Source of the DNA: an uncultured Desulfobulbaceae bacterium
GTDB taxonomy: Bacteria; Desulfobacterota; Desulfobulbia; Desulfobulbales; Desulfocapsaceae
DNA: 44,093 bases
Reading direction: 5' to 3'
Assembly (NCBI GenBank): GCA_947311315.1
Contig: CAMZKN010000018.1
Location: 1-44,093, forward strand
The position numbers were made by a program, and so were the translations under genes. The notes beneath the pieces were generated by a model. The model did not search any database. It was not told the DNA's origin and saw only the letters and a program-made list of their open reading frames with translations. Below are positions 1 to 8,096 of the stretch, piece after piece (the stretch's first letter is position 1; each line of letters begins with the position of its first letter).

Positions 1-95
1 CAGCTTTGACGTACGAGCAGTTTTAGATCACTTAAAAATGACGAAAAATTCCTGTGCCAATTGAAAGAGTTGGCGGTTAGCATTAATTTACCCTG
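1..95 (+). mobile_element. Insertion-sequence end, left window copy
   Basis: These 95 bases are the exact reverse complement of 43966-44060. Outside them the two flanks differ, so the shared block stops at a sharp edge reading CAGGGTAAATT when read inward to the element. An open frame from base 2 to the TGA at 62-64 encodes about 20 residues that could be the end of a transposase, leaving about 31 bases to the element edge, as is usual for an IS right end. I could not assign the IS family. The window probably begins inside this element because assembly stopped at a multi-copy repeat. Confidence 0.6.
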
Positions 96-257
96 ATCTG
101 TTACAGCAGATAGTTGAGAAGAACTCTGCAATTTGATACAATCAAATAATGTTTGCAAAGGTTAATCTTCTGAAAAAATGAAGAGGTTCGAGATCTTGAG
201 AAGCCAAATTTTTAACCTGGGTATCTACAATCTGAGTTCACGGGTTTACCAACACTT
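96..257. other. Leader region before the sensor-MFS gene
   Basis: About 160 AT-rich bases lie between the IS end and the MFS gene. A short inverted repeat (ATCTG/CAGAT, six-base spacer) lies directly beside the IS edge. I see no convincing sigma-70 or sigma-54 promoter and no clear Shine-Dalgarno site before the ATG at 258. The native upstream region may have been separated from this gene by the IS. Confidence 0.4.
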
Positions 258-2570
258 ATGAGTCGTTCTCTTTCAACTTTTGTGGTTCTCTTTGTTTTTT
301 TAACCCTTCTGCTTGTGACACAGGTGTTGAGTGGTGGTTTGAGCCTCCTTGCATTCGAAAACCAGCAGGTATCGACAACAATATCAGCCTATAAGACGAT
401 CGGAACTCATCTGGTTTCAAAGATCGAACGATCTCTCAGAATGGGAAAACCCCTTGATCACTTTATCGGGATGGAAAAGATCCTTACCGAAGGAGCCCGC
501 CTTTCTGACAATATAGACAATATTTCAGTTCTTGATACTGATGGCAGTATTCTTTATAGCTATTTAACGGAGCCTTTTCCGGATAAATTGCTTGCCCGAA
601 AAGGCTTGATGGAACAGGAACAAACACATGTGCAGGATGGTGGTTATCATCATATCCTTTTTCAATTAAAAAATGGGGATGGACTGAGTGTTGGAATGTT
701 GTGCCTCAGTTTTGCTGAGAGTCAACTGAAAGAAAAGCGGCAGGAAATTTTCGAAAAAACTTCACATGTATTGTGGATTTGCATCGTAATTGCGGGATTG
801 CTATTGTTTGGTGGATTAATAGTACTTCTTCCTTGTAACTCGGGGCAGAAAAAAAGATATCTTGCCTTGCTCTTATTTCTTGTACTTGGTGGAGGACAGA
901 TAGTTTGCAGCCTGTATAACACACGAATATTCCAGCAGGATTATCTTGAGTTGACAAACAAAAAATCTCAGGTGATAGGTCGGATGCTCAAGCAGGAAGT
1001 AGAATATCTACTTCTCCGGGGATTGCAGCTTGATCATCTTGTCAATATTGATAAACGGCTCGATCAATCAGTTTCCGCGGTGCCGGAACTTGCCTACCTT
1101 GCCATCATAGATAACAGAGACAGGATCCTGTATTCTGGCGGTGCCAAAGCAGTTTATTCTGCAGGTTTCACGGAATATCTGGAAATAATACACCAGAAGA
1201 AAACTGTGGGAAAAATTGAAGTAGGTTTGAATGGGGCATTTGTTAAAAAAGCAGTGCGGGAAATCAGCTTTGACTCCCTGACTATAGTCGGTTTATCTCT
1301 TCTTGTTATTCTTGAGATGCTGTTATTTTTACTGGCACTTCTTTTTCCTGTTCAACAGAAGGAGAAAGATAGAAAAATTGAGGCAGGCCCTGTCCGAACA
1401 GCAATTTTTATTTTTATTTTTGGTGCCTCTCTTTGTCATTCTTTTATTCCGCTCTATATGGAGCAGTTGTACAGGCCGTTCTGGGGGTTGTCAAAAGACG
1501 TTATCCTCGGGTTACCTCTAGCTATGGAAATGCTTGGTGGAGGGCTCGTTTTAATACCTGTTGGTCGTTGGATTGACACAAGAGGATGGTATCTGCCTTT
1601 TATTGCCGGTGCACTTTTGGCGGCTCTTGGGATGGTTGGATCAGGGGTGGTTAGTGATCAGATAGTTTTCGTGTTTTTTCGTCTGATGACAGGAATAGGG
1701 TATGGAATGGCTTGGATGTCAGCCCAGGGATATGTCCTTCAGAATGCAAATACTGAAAACCTGGCAAGGAGCATCTCTGGTGTGGTTGCTGGGATTTTTT
1801 CCGGAGTTATCTGTGGAAACGGTATAGGGGCTCTTGTTGCAGCAAGGATCGGTTTTGATCGAGTCTTTTTTCTGGCAGCGGTGCTGATGTTGCTTTCTGT
1901 TGTTTTTACTTTGTACTTTCTTCGTTCTACAATGAAAAGCCCTGTGCTGGTGAGGGCCGGAAATCTGAACCTGAGATCCGGACTTGTAAAAGCTTTTAAA
2001 AATCCTCAATTAACTCTGTTGTTCAGTTGTAGCCTTATTCCCTATTCGATCGGTATGGTGGGGCTCCTTTACTATGTAACGCCTCTTCATCTCAGCGATA
2101 TTGATGTGTCTCAATCTGATATTGGAAGAGTAATTATGATATTTGGGCTCTGTATGATTTTTGTTGCGCCCAGGGTGAGTCGTTATGCGGAAGGTTTTCC
2201 TGATAAGCGGCGTTTTATTGTCGGAGGAGGAGTGTTGGCGTCCATGTCATTGCTTCTGTTTGGCTATTCAAGTTCACTGGCGGCTGTTGTTGCAGGTGTT
2301 GTCCTTTTTGGTCTTTCGGTCAGTATTAGCGGCGCCAGCAGAAATGTCTTTGCTCTGGAATTGCCGGTTGCAAAGAAGATAGGGGATTCACAGTTAATAG
2401 GTATCTATCGGAGCGTTGATAAGTTGGGCCAAAGCCTTGGAGCTGTAATTCCTGCAATGCTCATCACTTTTTTTGGCGTGCAGTCTGCAATGGTTGTGCT
2501 GGGTAGCGTCTATTTTTTCCTGACGATCATTTTAGCTCTACATTTGCGGGTTCATGGTTCCGCAACCTGA
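258..2570 (+). CDS. MFS transporter fused to two N-terminal membrane-anchored sensor domains
   Basis: A 770-residue inner-membrane protein. A first membrane helix (about 8-32) is followed by an extracytoplasmic domain (about 35-168), two adjacent helices (about 171-192 and 200-220), a second extracytoplasmic domain (about 222-338), another helix (about 340-364) and a complete major facilitator domain (about 380-770). Both soluble domains have a PAS/Cache-like strand pattern around residues 88-101 and 278-293 (aspartate-rich turn then ILY). MFS proteins are usually near 400 residues, so the first half is an added module. It plausibly senses a periplasmic ligand and gates or tunes transport; the substrate is unknown. 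Its 3' end overlaps the convergent acetyltransferase gene by 19 bases. No ribosome binding site is obvious before the ATG. Confidence 0.82.
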   Translation: MSRSLSTFVVLFVFLTLLLVTQVLSGGLSLLAFENQQVSTTISAYKTIGTHLVSKIERSLRMGKPLDHFIGMEKILTEGARLSDNIDNISVLDTDGSILYSYLTEPFPDKLLARKGLMEQEQTHVQDGGYHHILFQLKNGDGLSVGMLCLSFAESQLKEKRQEIFEKTSHVLWICIVIAGLLLFGGLIVLLPCNSGQKKRYLALLLFLVLGGGQIVCSLYNTRIFQQDYLELTNKKSQVIGRMLKQEVEYLLLRGLQLDHLVNIDKRLDQSVSAVPELAYLAIIDNRDRILYSGGAKAVYSAGFTEYLEIIHQKKTVGKIEVGLNGAFVKKAVREISFDSLTIVGLSLLVILEMLLFLLALLFPVQQKEKDRKIEAGPVRTAIFIFIFGASLCHSFIPLYMEQLYRPFWGLSKDVILGLPLAMEMLGGGLVLIPVGRWIDTRGWYLPFIAGALLAALGMVGSGVVSDQIVFVFFRLMTGIGYGMAWMSAQGYVLQNANTENLARSISGVVAGIFSGVICGNGIGALVAARIGFDRVFFLAAVLMLLSVVFTLYFLRSTMKSPVLVRAGNLNLRSGLVKAFKNPQLTLLFSCSLIPYSIGMVGLLYYVTPLHLSDIDVSQSDIGRVIMIFGLCMIFVAPRVSRYAEGFPDKRRFIVGGGVLASMSLLLFGYSSSLAAVVAGVVLFGLSVSISGASRNVFALELPVAKKIGDSQLIGIYRSVDKLGQSLGAVIPAMLITFFGVQSAMVVLGSVYFFLTIILALHLRVHGSAT

Positions 2571-3310
2571 TCAACAAGAAAATGAATGTTTTGTTCAAGG
2601 GCTCGGTCTATAGCTGGGCAGAATGAATTAAGAGAACTCCAGGAAAGGGAGACTCCTTGGGCAGAAGTCTCATGCACAATGTTTTGCTGACGGAGGTACT
2701 TCAGTCGTCTTTTCTGGTTGTACGGTGGGAAAGAGCCTGTTCCAAGCCTGGAAACTTCACGTACATAACTGGTATAGTTAATTTCTATCCATGGGCAGTC
2801 GCCGGTTTGCATTTTACCTGTATAAACTTTCTGGTAACGATAGGGTACCTCATGGTTGAGTTCAACGCCGTGTATTGGAGTTGCATAAAAACCTGGCATG
2901 TCAACGTTTACAATCACTCCATCATGTTGTTTGAGATAGTCCATTACAGTTTTTGGGCCAAAGGTTCTGGTAAAATCAAGATCTGAAGGCAAGTTGTCAA
3001 GAATATCCAATACACTGTACATGGGATCAAAAGTTCTTGGATATCCACGAAGGCGAATTTCTTCTGAAAAGCGGCCAACTTCTGAATGAGAGTATTCTCT
3101 ATGAAAAATACGAGTTGCCATGAAACTATAAATGGTAAATGTGGGGATGAGCAGGAGAGATGGCCGACAGTCCAGTAAGCAATCGAGTAAATTTCCGGAA
3201 AGCTGTTGATAGCTGATATCTGTCAAGGCATGAATACCTCGCAAACGTGCGTGAACAAGGACGGGTTTGTCAACAGGAATCTGTGCAGACTGAAACAGTT
3301 TTTGCATCAT
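2552..3310 (-). CDS. AAC(3)-fold (YokD-like) N-acetyltransferase
   Basis: A 252-residue protein of the aminoglycoside N(3)-acetyltransferase superfamily. Family landmarks are LLIPTFTIYSF, the S-x-VGRFSEEIR stretch, the D-P-MYSVLDI segment and, near residue 155, HGVELNHEVPYRY, which matches the acceptor/CoA-site region of the fold. Members acetylate an amino group using acetyl-CoA. Many chromosomal YokD-like or polysaccharide-linked members have no antibiotic role, and I do not call this a resistance gene. It starts 2 bases after the stop of the solute-binding protein gene (stop TAA, TT, ATG), so translation is probably coupled. It is somewhat short for the family, which usually runs 260-290 residues. 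Confidence 0.75.
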   Translation of the reverse strand: MMQKLFQSAQIPVDKPVLVHARLRGIHALTDISYQQLSGNLLDCLLDCRPSLLLIPTFTIYSFMATRIFHREYSHSEVGRFSEEIRLRGYPRTFDPMYSVLDILDNLPSDLDFTRTFGPKTVMDYLKQHDGVIVNVDMPGFYATPIHGVELNHEVPYRYQKVYTGKMQTGDCPWIEINYTSYVREVSRLGTGSFPPYNQKRRLKYLRQQNIVHETSAQGVSLSWSSLNSFCPAIDRALEQNIHFLVDQVAEP

Positions 3311-3312
3311 AA

Positions 3313-4488
3313 TTATTTTTCGATTGTAGTGTATATTTCATCCGCAGCACCGACTATATCGACGGAAGGATTATACCCAATGAGCTGGGCCGTTTTAAGA
3401 TTGATTGCAATTTTGGGAGGGTTTTGGAAGAGTTGTTTCAGTTGCCGGGGTTTGGCGCCATTCAGTATTTTAGCAATTGTCGTTGTATAAAAATCTCCGA
3501 GATAGCTAAAGTCCGCAAGCGACATGCTTAAGAGGACACCATGTTGCACTTCACTGGAGAGCCCTTGAGCGAATGTTGGTATTTTGTGCTCAATAAGAGG
3601 AGGCAGAATTTTTTTTAATAATTTCAGGTTAACAGCGGGATGGCGGACAATATAGACAGCTTCTACTTCATCAGCTAGTTTTTTGTAACAGTTTACGACA
3701 TCCCGTTTTGCCTGTTCTCTTTCCGTTTTAGCAAAAGCTGCCTCACATTTTATCACCTCAAAATGCAATTGGTCTGCAACTTCGTAGACGCTGTCAACTC
3801 CACTGAAACCCCGGCCCTCCTGGCTGTCTTCATACACGACACCTAATGTTTTAAAATTAAAAATTCTATGGAAAAGACGTACTTGTCGTCTATGTCGATC
3901 TGGGTCAACTTTGGCGTTGATGTGGTCAAATCCGGAATCTTCTGCGCTTTTGATAATTCCGGAGGCTATAGGGTCGGTTGTCGAACAAATGATGGTTGGG
4001 ATGTGGTGCTCATTGTTGGCTAGATCTTGTCCCGCCCAAGTACCCATAGCCAGGACCAGATCAATGTCTTTTTTGAAATTAAGTCTGTTGATAAACTCTG
4101 TTTTGTTGAGCACTCTTTTTTTTCTATCCCATTCTGCGTCATATCTGGCATGATCAACAAATTCGAGAAAGTCACTTTCAGCTTGAGTGGCGAGCCAATG
4201 CCATAATACTGCAGTATCTTTTGAGCTTGGTATATGCGGAAGTTGAGCTTTTGTTATCCAGCCATACTCCATCAATCCAGTCGCAATGGCTGCCAGTGTT
4301 TTTTGATATGATTCATAGTCACCTCCCTGGATATAGCCAATACGCCACTTTTTACCTTGATTGAGTGATGGTGTCGTGGAAACGATGTCATCATTTTCAG
4401 CACCATAAACATGGTGCAGTGGAGTAGATATAAAGAGTGTTGAGAGTAAAAGGAGGAGAATTGTGAATGATTTTCTGGTAAGCAACAT
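3313..4488 (-). CDS. Solitary ABC transporter solute-binding protein (ABC_sub_bind/TrpX-like family)
   Basis: 391 residues with an N-terminal signal peptide (lysine/arginine start, leucine-rich core, processing near residue 29). The mature part has two Rossmann-like lobes typical of the ABC_sub_bind family: WRIGYIQGG at the lobe start, DLVLAMGTWAGQDL, PTIICSTTDPIASGII and LGVVYEDSQEG. Relatives bind aromatic amino acids or other small ligands in the periplasm. No permease or ATPase gene lies nearby, so it may feed a distant transporter or act as a sensor partner, possibly for the sensor-MFS protein opposite. AGGAA lies five bases before the ATG. It is third in the ThiF-TPR-SBP-acetyltransferase run. 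Confidence 0.8.
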   Translation of the reverse strand: MLLTRKSFTILLLLLSTLFISTPLHHVYGAENDDIVSTTPSLNQGKKWRIGYIQGGDYESYQKTLAAIATGLMEYGWITKAQLPHIPSSKDTAVLWHWLATQAESDFLEFVDHARYDAEWDRKKRVLNKTEFINRLNFKKDIDLVLAMGTWAGQDLANNEHHIPTIICSTTDPIASGIIKSAEDSGFDHINAKVDPDRHRRQVRLFHRIFNFKTLGVVYEDSQEGRGFSGVDSVYEVADQLHFEVIKCEAAFAKTEREQAKRDVVNCYKKLADEVEAVYIVRHPAVNLKLLKKILPPLIEHKIPTFAQGLSSEVQHGVLLSMSLADFSYLGDFYTTTIAKILNGAKPRQLKQLFQNPPKIAINLKTAQLIGYNPSVDIVGAADEIYTTIEK

Positions 4489-4516
4489 TGGTTCCTGTTT
4501 TTAAAGAAATTTTTGA

Positions 4517-5635
4517 TTACCGGCAAAATCCCCGTTCGTGAAGAAAAGAGAGTGAGCGGCAGAGATTTAATTTACAGGCAACCCGTGATTTTTTACAAAG
4601 CGCCGTTATATCGTTGAGTTCGACAAAAAATCCTGATTCTGATGGATTGTCGAACGATTGGGGTGCTAAAGCCATTGCGCGCCCAAAATCCTCGAACGCC
4701 TTCTCAAACTGGTAAATTTTCCGATATGCCATGCCGCGATTGAGAATCACTGTAATGAATTGAGGTTGAAGTTCGTTGGCTTTGGAGTATGCAGCAATAG
4801 CTTTGGTATATTTTTTTTGCCGATAGTAGAGACTACCGAGGTTATTGTATCCATCAGCGTAAGACGGGTTTAGCTCTAATGCACGGTTGAGATCAATGAG
4901 TGCTTCCTTTTCGTGGTCAAGGTTGAGATGGGCAACAGCTCTGCTATTGTACGTTCGTGGATTCATGTTATCTAATGCAATAGCCTTATTTAGATATGTG
5001 ATAGCTTTGTCAGGATCAGCGAAACGGCCTTTTGTCCATGTGGAAAGGGCTTTTTGAACCCATTGACTTGCTGTTAAAGCAATTGAAAATTTTGAGAAGT
5101 TGCTCTGTCTAGCCTGAGGGAGTGTATTGCTCTTCACAGCTTTTACATTCATCTGCTCAAGTTGCTCTATTTTTGCGAGAAGTTCCTTCTCTCTTTCTTG
5201 GATTTCATTATACTTTTTAAGTAAACTTCTATCGTTAAGGAGTTTTTCCATTCTTTTTTTCAGGATGGAAGTATTAACTGTAATGCGTGTTGAAAGGAGT
5301 AAGCCAAACGTTTGTTCTGTGGCGTACCTTTGAACTTTTAGGACTTCTGACTGGAGAATCCCACCAGCAAGTGCAATAACCTCATCCTTAGCTAAAATTG
5401 CATTTTCTACAATTGTCAAACTTTCCAGGTAGGTTCCTGCCTGCTCTAAAACTTCAAATTTGGCCTTGGTTAAAGCCGCAGTATAAGCGTCGCTTGGAGA
5501 TTGGCTGCCAGAAAATGGTTGGTTTATCTCGTGGGTGAATACTTTGAGCTGATCTGATGCTTTCAACCAATTTGGACAGAGAAAGAAGATCATGAAGGCA
5601 AGTGTTATTGAAGAGGAACACGTAATTTTCATCAT
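4517..5635 (-). CDS. Exported TPR-repeat protein
   Basis: About 372 residues from the preferred start. An upstream in-frame ATG at 5668 adds 11 residues that disturb the signal peptide, so I choose MMKI at 5635/5632; neither start has a clear Shine-Dalgarno. After the signal peptide comes an alpha/beta segment resembling the LPP20/FlgT-N type (A-x-x-A-x-x-x-A pattern, then a VENAILAKDEV turn), a charged coiled coil (about 145-180), then at least three TPR units (about 215-330) with the usual A-x-x-x-[YF]-x-x-A spacing. The tail has three cysteines. It is probably a periplasmic scaffold. It precedes the solute-binding protein by 28 bases, suggesting co-transcription. Confidence 0.72.
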   Translation of the reverse strand: MMKITCSSSITLAFMIFFLCPNWLKASDQLKVFTHEINQPFSGSQSPSDAYTAALTKAKFEVLEQAGTYLESLTIVENAILAKDEVIALAGGILQSEVLKVQRYATEQTFGLLLSTRITVNTSILKKRMEKLLNDRSLLKKYNEIQEREKELLAKIEQLEQMNVKAVKSNTLPQARQSNFSKFSIALTASQWVQKALSTWTKGRFADPDKAITYLNKAIALDNMNPRTYNSRAVAHLNLDHEKEALIDLNRALELNPSYADGYNNLGSLYYRQKKYTKAIAAYSKANELQPQFITVILNRGMAYRKIYQFEKAFEDFGRAMALAPQSFDNPSESGFFVELNDITALCKKSRVACKLNLCRSLSFLHERGFCR

Positions 5636-5709
5636 ATAAGTGGGGGGATACGGGATAGAAATCAACATCTATTCATACTACATTTTAATTTTAGGAGATG
5701 CAAATCACT

Positions 5710-6591
5710 TTATGTTGTTTTTGGATTTTCAGCATTAAAACTAATGAGTTCAGAGTAGTGCTCCTGTACACCTGCTAAAAAAAGTTTGTTTTTTAATTCT
5801 GAAGGTTTGCCAAGCAAGATGGTTGTTACTTCAGCACATTGCACAGCAGCCATATACATTGCCGCGTAGGGAAGAGTGCCAAGTGTTTCTTCTATACCTG
5901 ATTTCACTGTTTTGTCAGCTGGCCCATATATTAGTTGCAACCCAGGATCTTCAGGGAAAATAACAGTTGCCTGACCGAAGCTGCCACCGATGGCCGCAGA
6001 AACGAGTGGAATATTAGTTGATTTGCATGCTTTTGCGAGAATAAATCTGGTGGAAATTGTATCCAGACAGTCAACTGCCAGTTGAGTACCAGCCAGGAGA
6101 GTTTCACCGTTTGAGTGGGTAAGGAATTCCTGCATGGATGTAACCTTGACGGCAGGATTGATTTCACCTACCCGTTTCTGTGCCGTCTTGGCCTTGGATG
6201 CACCGAGGAGTGCAGGGGTACTGAGTATTTGTCGGTTGAGGTTGGATTCATCAAAAGAATCCCCATCTACAAGAGTTAATGCTCCTATCCCTATTCGTGC
6301 CAGAATTTCTGTCACAGTGCCACCTAGGCCGCCAAGCCCTATAATTGCAACATGGGATTGCAGTAATTTGAGCTGATCGGTGTTAGTTAGTGATTTCTGG
6401 TTACGGCTGTACCTCTCAGGCAGGATATTTTCGTACAGTGCGGCGCATTCAACTTCCAGAAGTGATATTCCGGTTTCTTTGGCAATTGCGACTTCATCTG
6501 CAAAAAAGAGGGTTGAATAGGGTGTTTTGTCAGGGCGCGTTCGTATTTGAACTTTGTTCTGCAAAAGCTCGGATAGTTTTCTTTGGGGCAT
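5710..6591 (-). CDS. HesA/MoeB/ThiF family E1-like adenylyltransferase
   Basis: 293 residues. This family adenylates the C-terminal glycine of small ubiquitin-like sulfur carriers for thiamin, molybdopterin or related pathways. Visible are the ERYSRNQ lead-in, the nucleotide motif GLGGLGG, the aspartate of LVDGD, the SNLNRQ arginine and the DCLDT segment. The paired CxxC zinc motifs of classical MoeB are not apparent. The open frame extends to 6855, but I choose ATG 6591: it has AGGA about 11 bases upstream, matches family length, and the extension would overlap the divergent gene's start. No carrier gene is next to it. It heads the minus-strand group with the TPR, solute-binding and acetyltransferase genes. 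Confidence 0.82.
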   Translation of the reverse strand: MPQRKLSELLQNKVQIRTRPDKTPYSTLFFADEVAIAKETGISLLEVECAALYENILPERYSRNQKSLTNTDQLKLLQSHVAIIGLGGLGGTVTEILARIGIGALTLVDGDSFDESNLNRQILSTPALLGASKAKTAQKRVGEINPAVKVTSMQEFLTHSNGETLLAGTQLAVDCLDTISTRFILAKACKSTNIPLVSAAIGGSFGQATVIFPEDPGLQLIYGPADKTVKSGIEETLGTLPYAAMYMAAVQCAEVTTILLGKPSELKNKLFLAGVQEHYSELISFNAENPKTT

Positions 6592-6706
6592 ATTTGGTAA
6601 TGTTCCTAAGTAAATTGAAAAATTTAATCTTTCAATGTATCCTGCAATGAATACAGAATCGTAAGTTTTGCCAGAAAAATGACTTTCATTATAATAATAG
6701 GAAAAT

Positions 6707-7586
6707 ATGAAAACTGATACACCAAAAGGTAAAGGTGGTTTGTTTGGAAGAATACGAACCAGAATGTCCGGTTCTTCAATGAGCACCAGTAAAGAGTCGG
6801 AGCAGGAGCAGCCAAGTGAAAAAGCGCAGATAATTGAAGCTTTTGAAGCGGTCAAAAAAAAATCCGGGTCAATTAACCGGTTGGGATTTTGAAAGGGCCT
6901 TTGATTTCATCGATCGATATCCTGATTCAGAACAGGCTGAGGTTCTGAAGGGGCAAATGTATGCCACGGCAGGTCAGGCCTTGAAGGGGTTGAGCTATGC
7001 AAGTGCGATGAAAGTCCTGCAACGGATGCCAGATCACGATGGAAGAGAATCGATTATAAAAGGGATGCTTCTCCTTGAAGAAGATTATATTGCGGAGCTG
7101 CGTACTGATGTTATTTCCTATATGATCGAAACCATTCCAGATCATCCTCTGGCAAAAGAATTGACGACGGCTCTGGCTTCCAAAAATCTGACTTGTGCCT
7201 ATGAGTTTGTCATCAATTATCCGGATAATATTCATACCAAAAGAATTATCAAAGCAATGTTTGATAAAGATCCTAATGTTGCCGTTCTTTTGCTGCAGGA
7301 AAAAATGGATCATCCGCAGGTTATTAGTATTCTAGACGGAATTTATAGTATTGCAGGGGAGAGGGATATTCAGAACCTGACTCCAAATGCCGTTATTTTT
7401 ATTCTCGATGTCGCACCCGATCATCCTGGCGCAGAGAAAATGATAGAGGTATTGGTGCAAAACAACTATGTGAAAGCGTACGAATTTGTAAAACAGTATC
7501 CAGACCATGACTTGTCGGGGATGATGATGGAAAAAATTCTTTTGCGCAATCCTGAATTGAAAAAGCTCTTTGCCAAAGAAGTCTAA
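6707..7586 (+). CDS. DHP-repeat protein, interrupted by a frameshift at an A9 run
   Basis: The first frame (ATG 6707, AGGA upstream) gives a charged, serine-rich N-terminus and stops at 6890-6892. The second frame covers 6834 to 7586 and holds the conserved part. Dropping one A from the nine at 6854-6862 joins them into about 292 residues reading ...EAVKKNPGQLTGWDFERAF. The body has at least four degenerate 35-45 residue helical repeats with a P-D-H-P or Y-P-D hinge and AYEFV helices, a HEAT/TPR-like solenoid. I do not recognise a named family. Possible explanations are transcriptional slippage, a +1 ribosomal shift, a recent mutation or a homopolymer sequencing error. A TTG at 6834 could also start the second frame alone. 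Confidence 0.65.
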
Positions 7587-7604
7587 TTTTTTCTCATTGT
7601 TTTC

Positions 7605-7633
7605 TTGACTGTCTTGAATGGATTTGCTATGAA
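7605..7633 (+). promoter_or_regulatory. Sigma-70 promoter of the cobalamin riboswitch RNA
   Basis: TTGACT at 7605-7610 and TATGAA at 7628-7633 are separated by exactly 17 bases, predicting a start near 7640, just where the riboswitch begins. The riboswitch therefore has its own promoter and is not merely the tail of the upstream gene. Confidence 0.65.
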
Positions 7634-7639
7634 TTGAAC

Positions 7640-7800
7640 GAAGTTACAGATGCTCAGAAAGAGCCAAAGAGGGAATCCGGTGTGAATCCGGAACGGGCCC
7701 GCCGCTGTGACCGGGGACGAAAGTTACGAAAACCACTGTGTGCCATCGTGCATACGGGAAGGTGTAACGAGTAGGAAGATCCGGGAGTCAGAATACCTTG
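7640..7800 (+). promoter_or_regulatory. Cobalamin (B12) riboswitch with no gene downstream
   Basis: The conserved aptamer core can be read in order: GGGAATCCGGTG followed by the GAATCCGG arm (7671-7696), the B12-box-like GCCGCTGTGACCGGGGAC (near 7700-7720), CCACTG (about 7733), GGGAAGGTG (about 7756), GAGTAGGAAGA and CCGGGAGTCAGAATACC ending at 7797. These are the hallmark segments of the cobalamin aptamer family. In known cases it controls B12 transport, synthesis or B12-independent isozyme genes by termination or start-site masking. Here a terminator follows 120 bases later and the next coding sequence is aconitase on the other strand. It may be a remnant of a lost gene, or the leader of a regulatory RNA. 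Confidence 0.92.
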
Positions 7801-7920
7801 TGTGTAATGGGTGCCTCACTTTTGAAGAAAAAACAGTGAAGGTATTTGAACCTCTTATAAAAGGGGTAGAGGATGTGTCTCCGTGGATCAGAGACAGTAT
7901 TCATTTCGTGGGAATCAGGG

Positions 7921-7962
7921 AATCCCCGGATCAATTGTTTTTTGATCCGGGGATTTTTTTTT
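7921..7962 (+). terminator. Rho-independent terminator after the riboswitch
   Basis: A perfect 14-bp stem (AATCCCCGGATCAA at 7921-7934 with its complement at 7942-7955) with a seven-base loop is followed by a run of nine T. It ends a transcript of about 320 bases from the promoter at 7605. It gives no T-run on the minus strand, so it does not serve the aconitase operon. Confidence 0.9.
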
Positions 7963-7986
7963 GCTTACTCGGGCTGGCAGGGGGGC

Positions 7987-8060
7987 CTGTTCACTTTATA
8001 TCGGAAATGTCTCCGGGAGTTTTGCCAACTCCTCCTTTTCTCCGGCTATAAAGTGAACGG
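7987..8060. repeat. Palindromic intergenic element with nested hairpin
   Basis: Outer arms GTTCACTTTATA (7989-8000) and TATAAAGTGAAC (8047-8058) are perfect complements. The pairing extends inward through CGGA/TCCGG. A second hairpin, GGAGTT/AACTCC with a five-base loop, sits inside. There is no T-run, so a simple terminator is unlikely. The shape suits a small miniature repeat between the riboswitch terminator and the 3' end of aconitase. Confidence 0.7.
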
Positions 8061-8096
8061 GTTTCTTCTTGTAATGTCGCCAATAGTGTTTTTACA

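Noticed and set aside
2552..3310. Aminoglycoside resistance gene
   Set aside because: The fold matches, but the genomic setting is not a resistance island and many AAC(3)-fold proteins act on other amines.
6592..6855. Eighty-eight-residue extension of the E1-like protein
   Set aside because: It overlaps the divergent gene's start and leader, and shows no similarity to the family N-terminus; ATG 6591 has AGGA upstream.
7707..8051. A 114-codon open frame across the riboswitch and terminator
   Set aside because: It lies inside the conserved aptamer and runs through the terminator and a palindromic repeat; the translation has no family features and no ribosome binding site.
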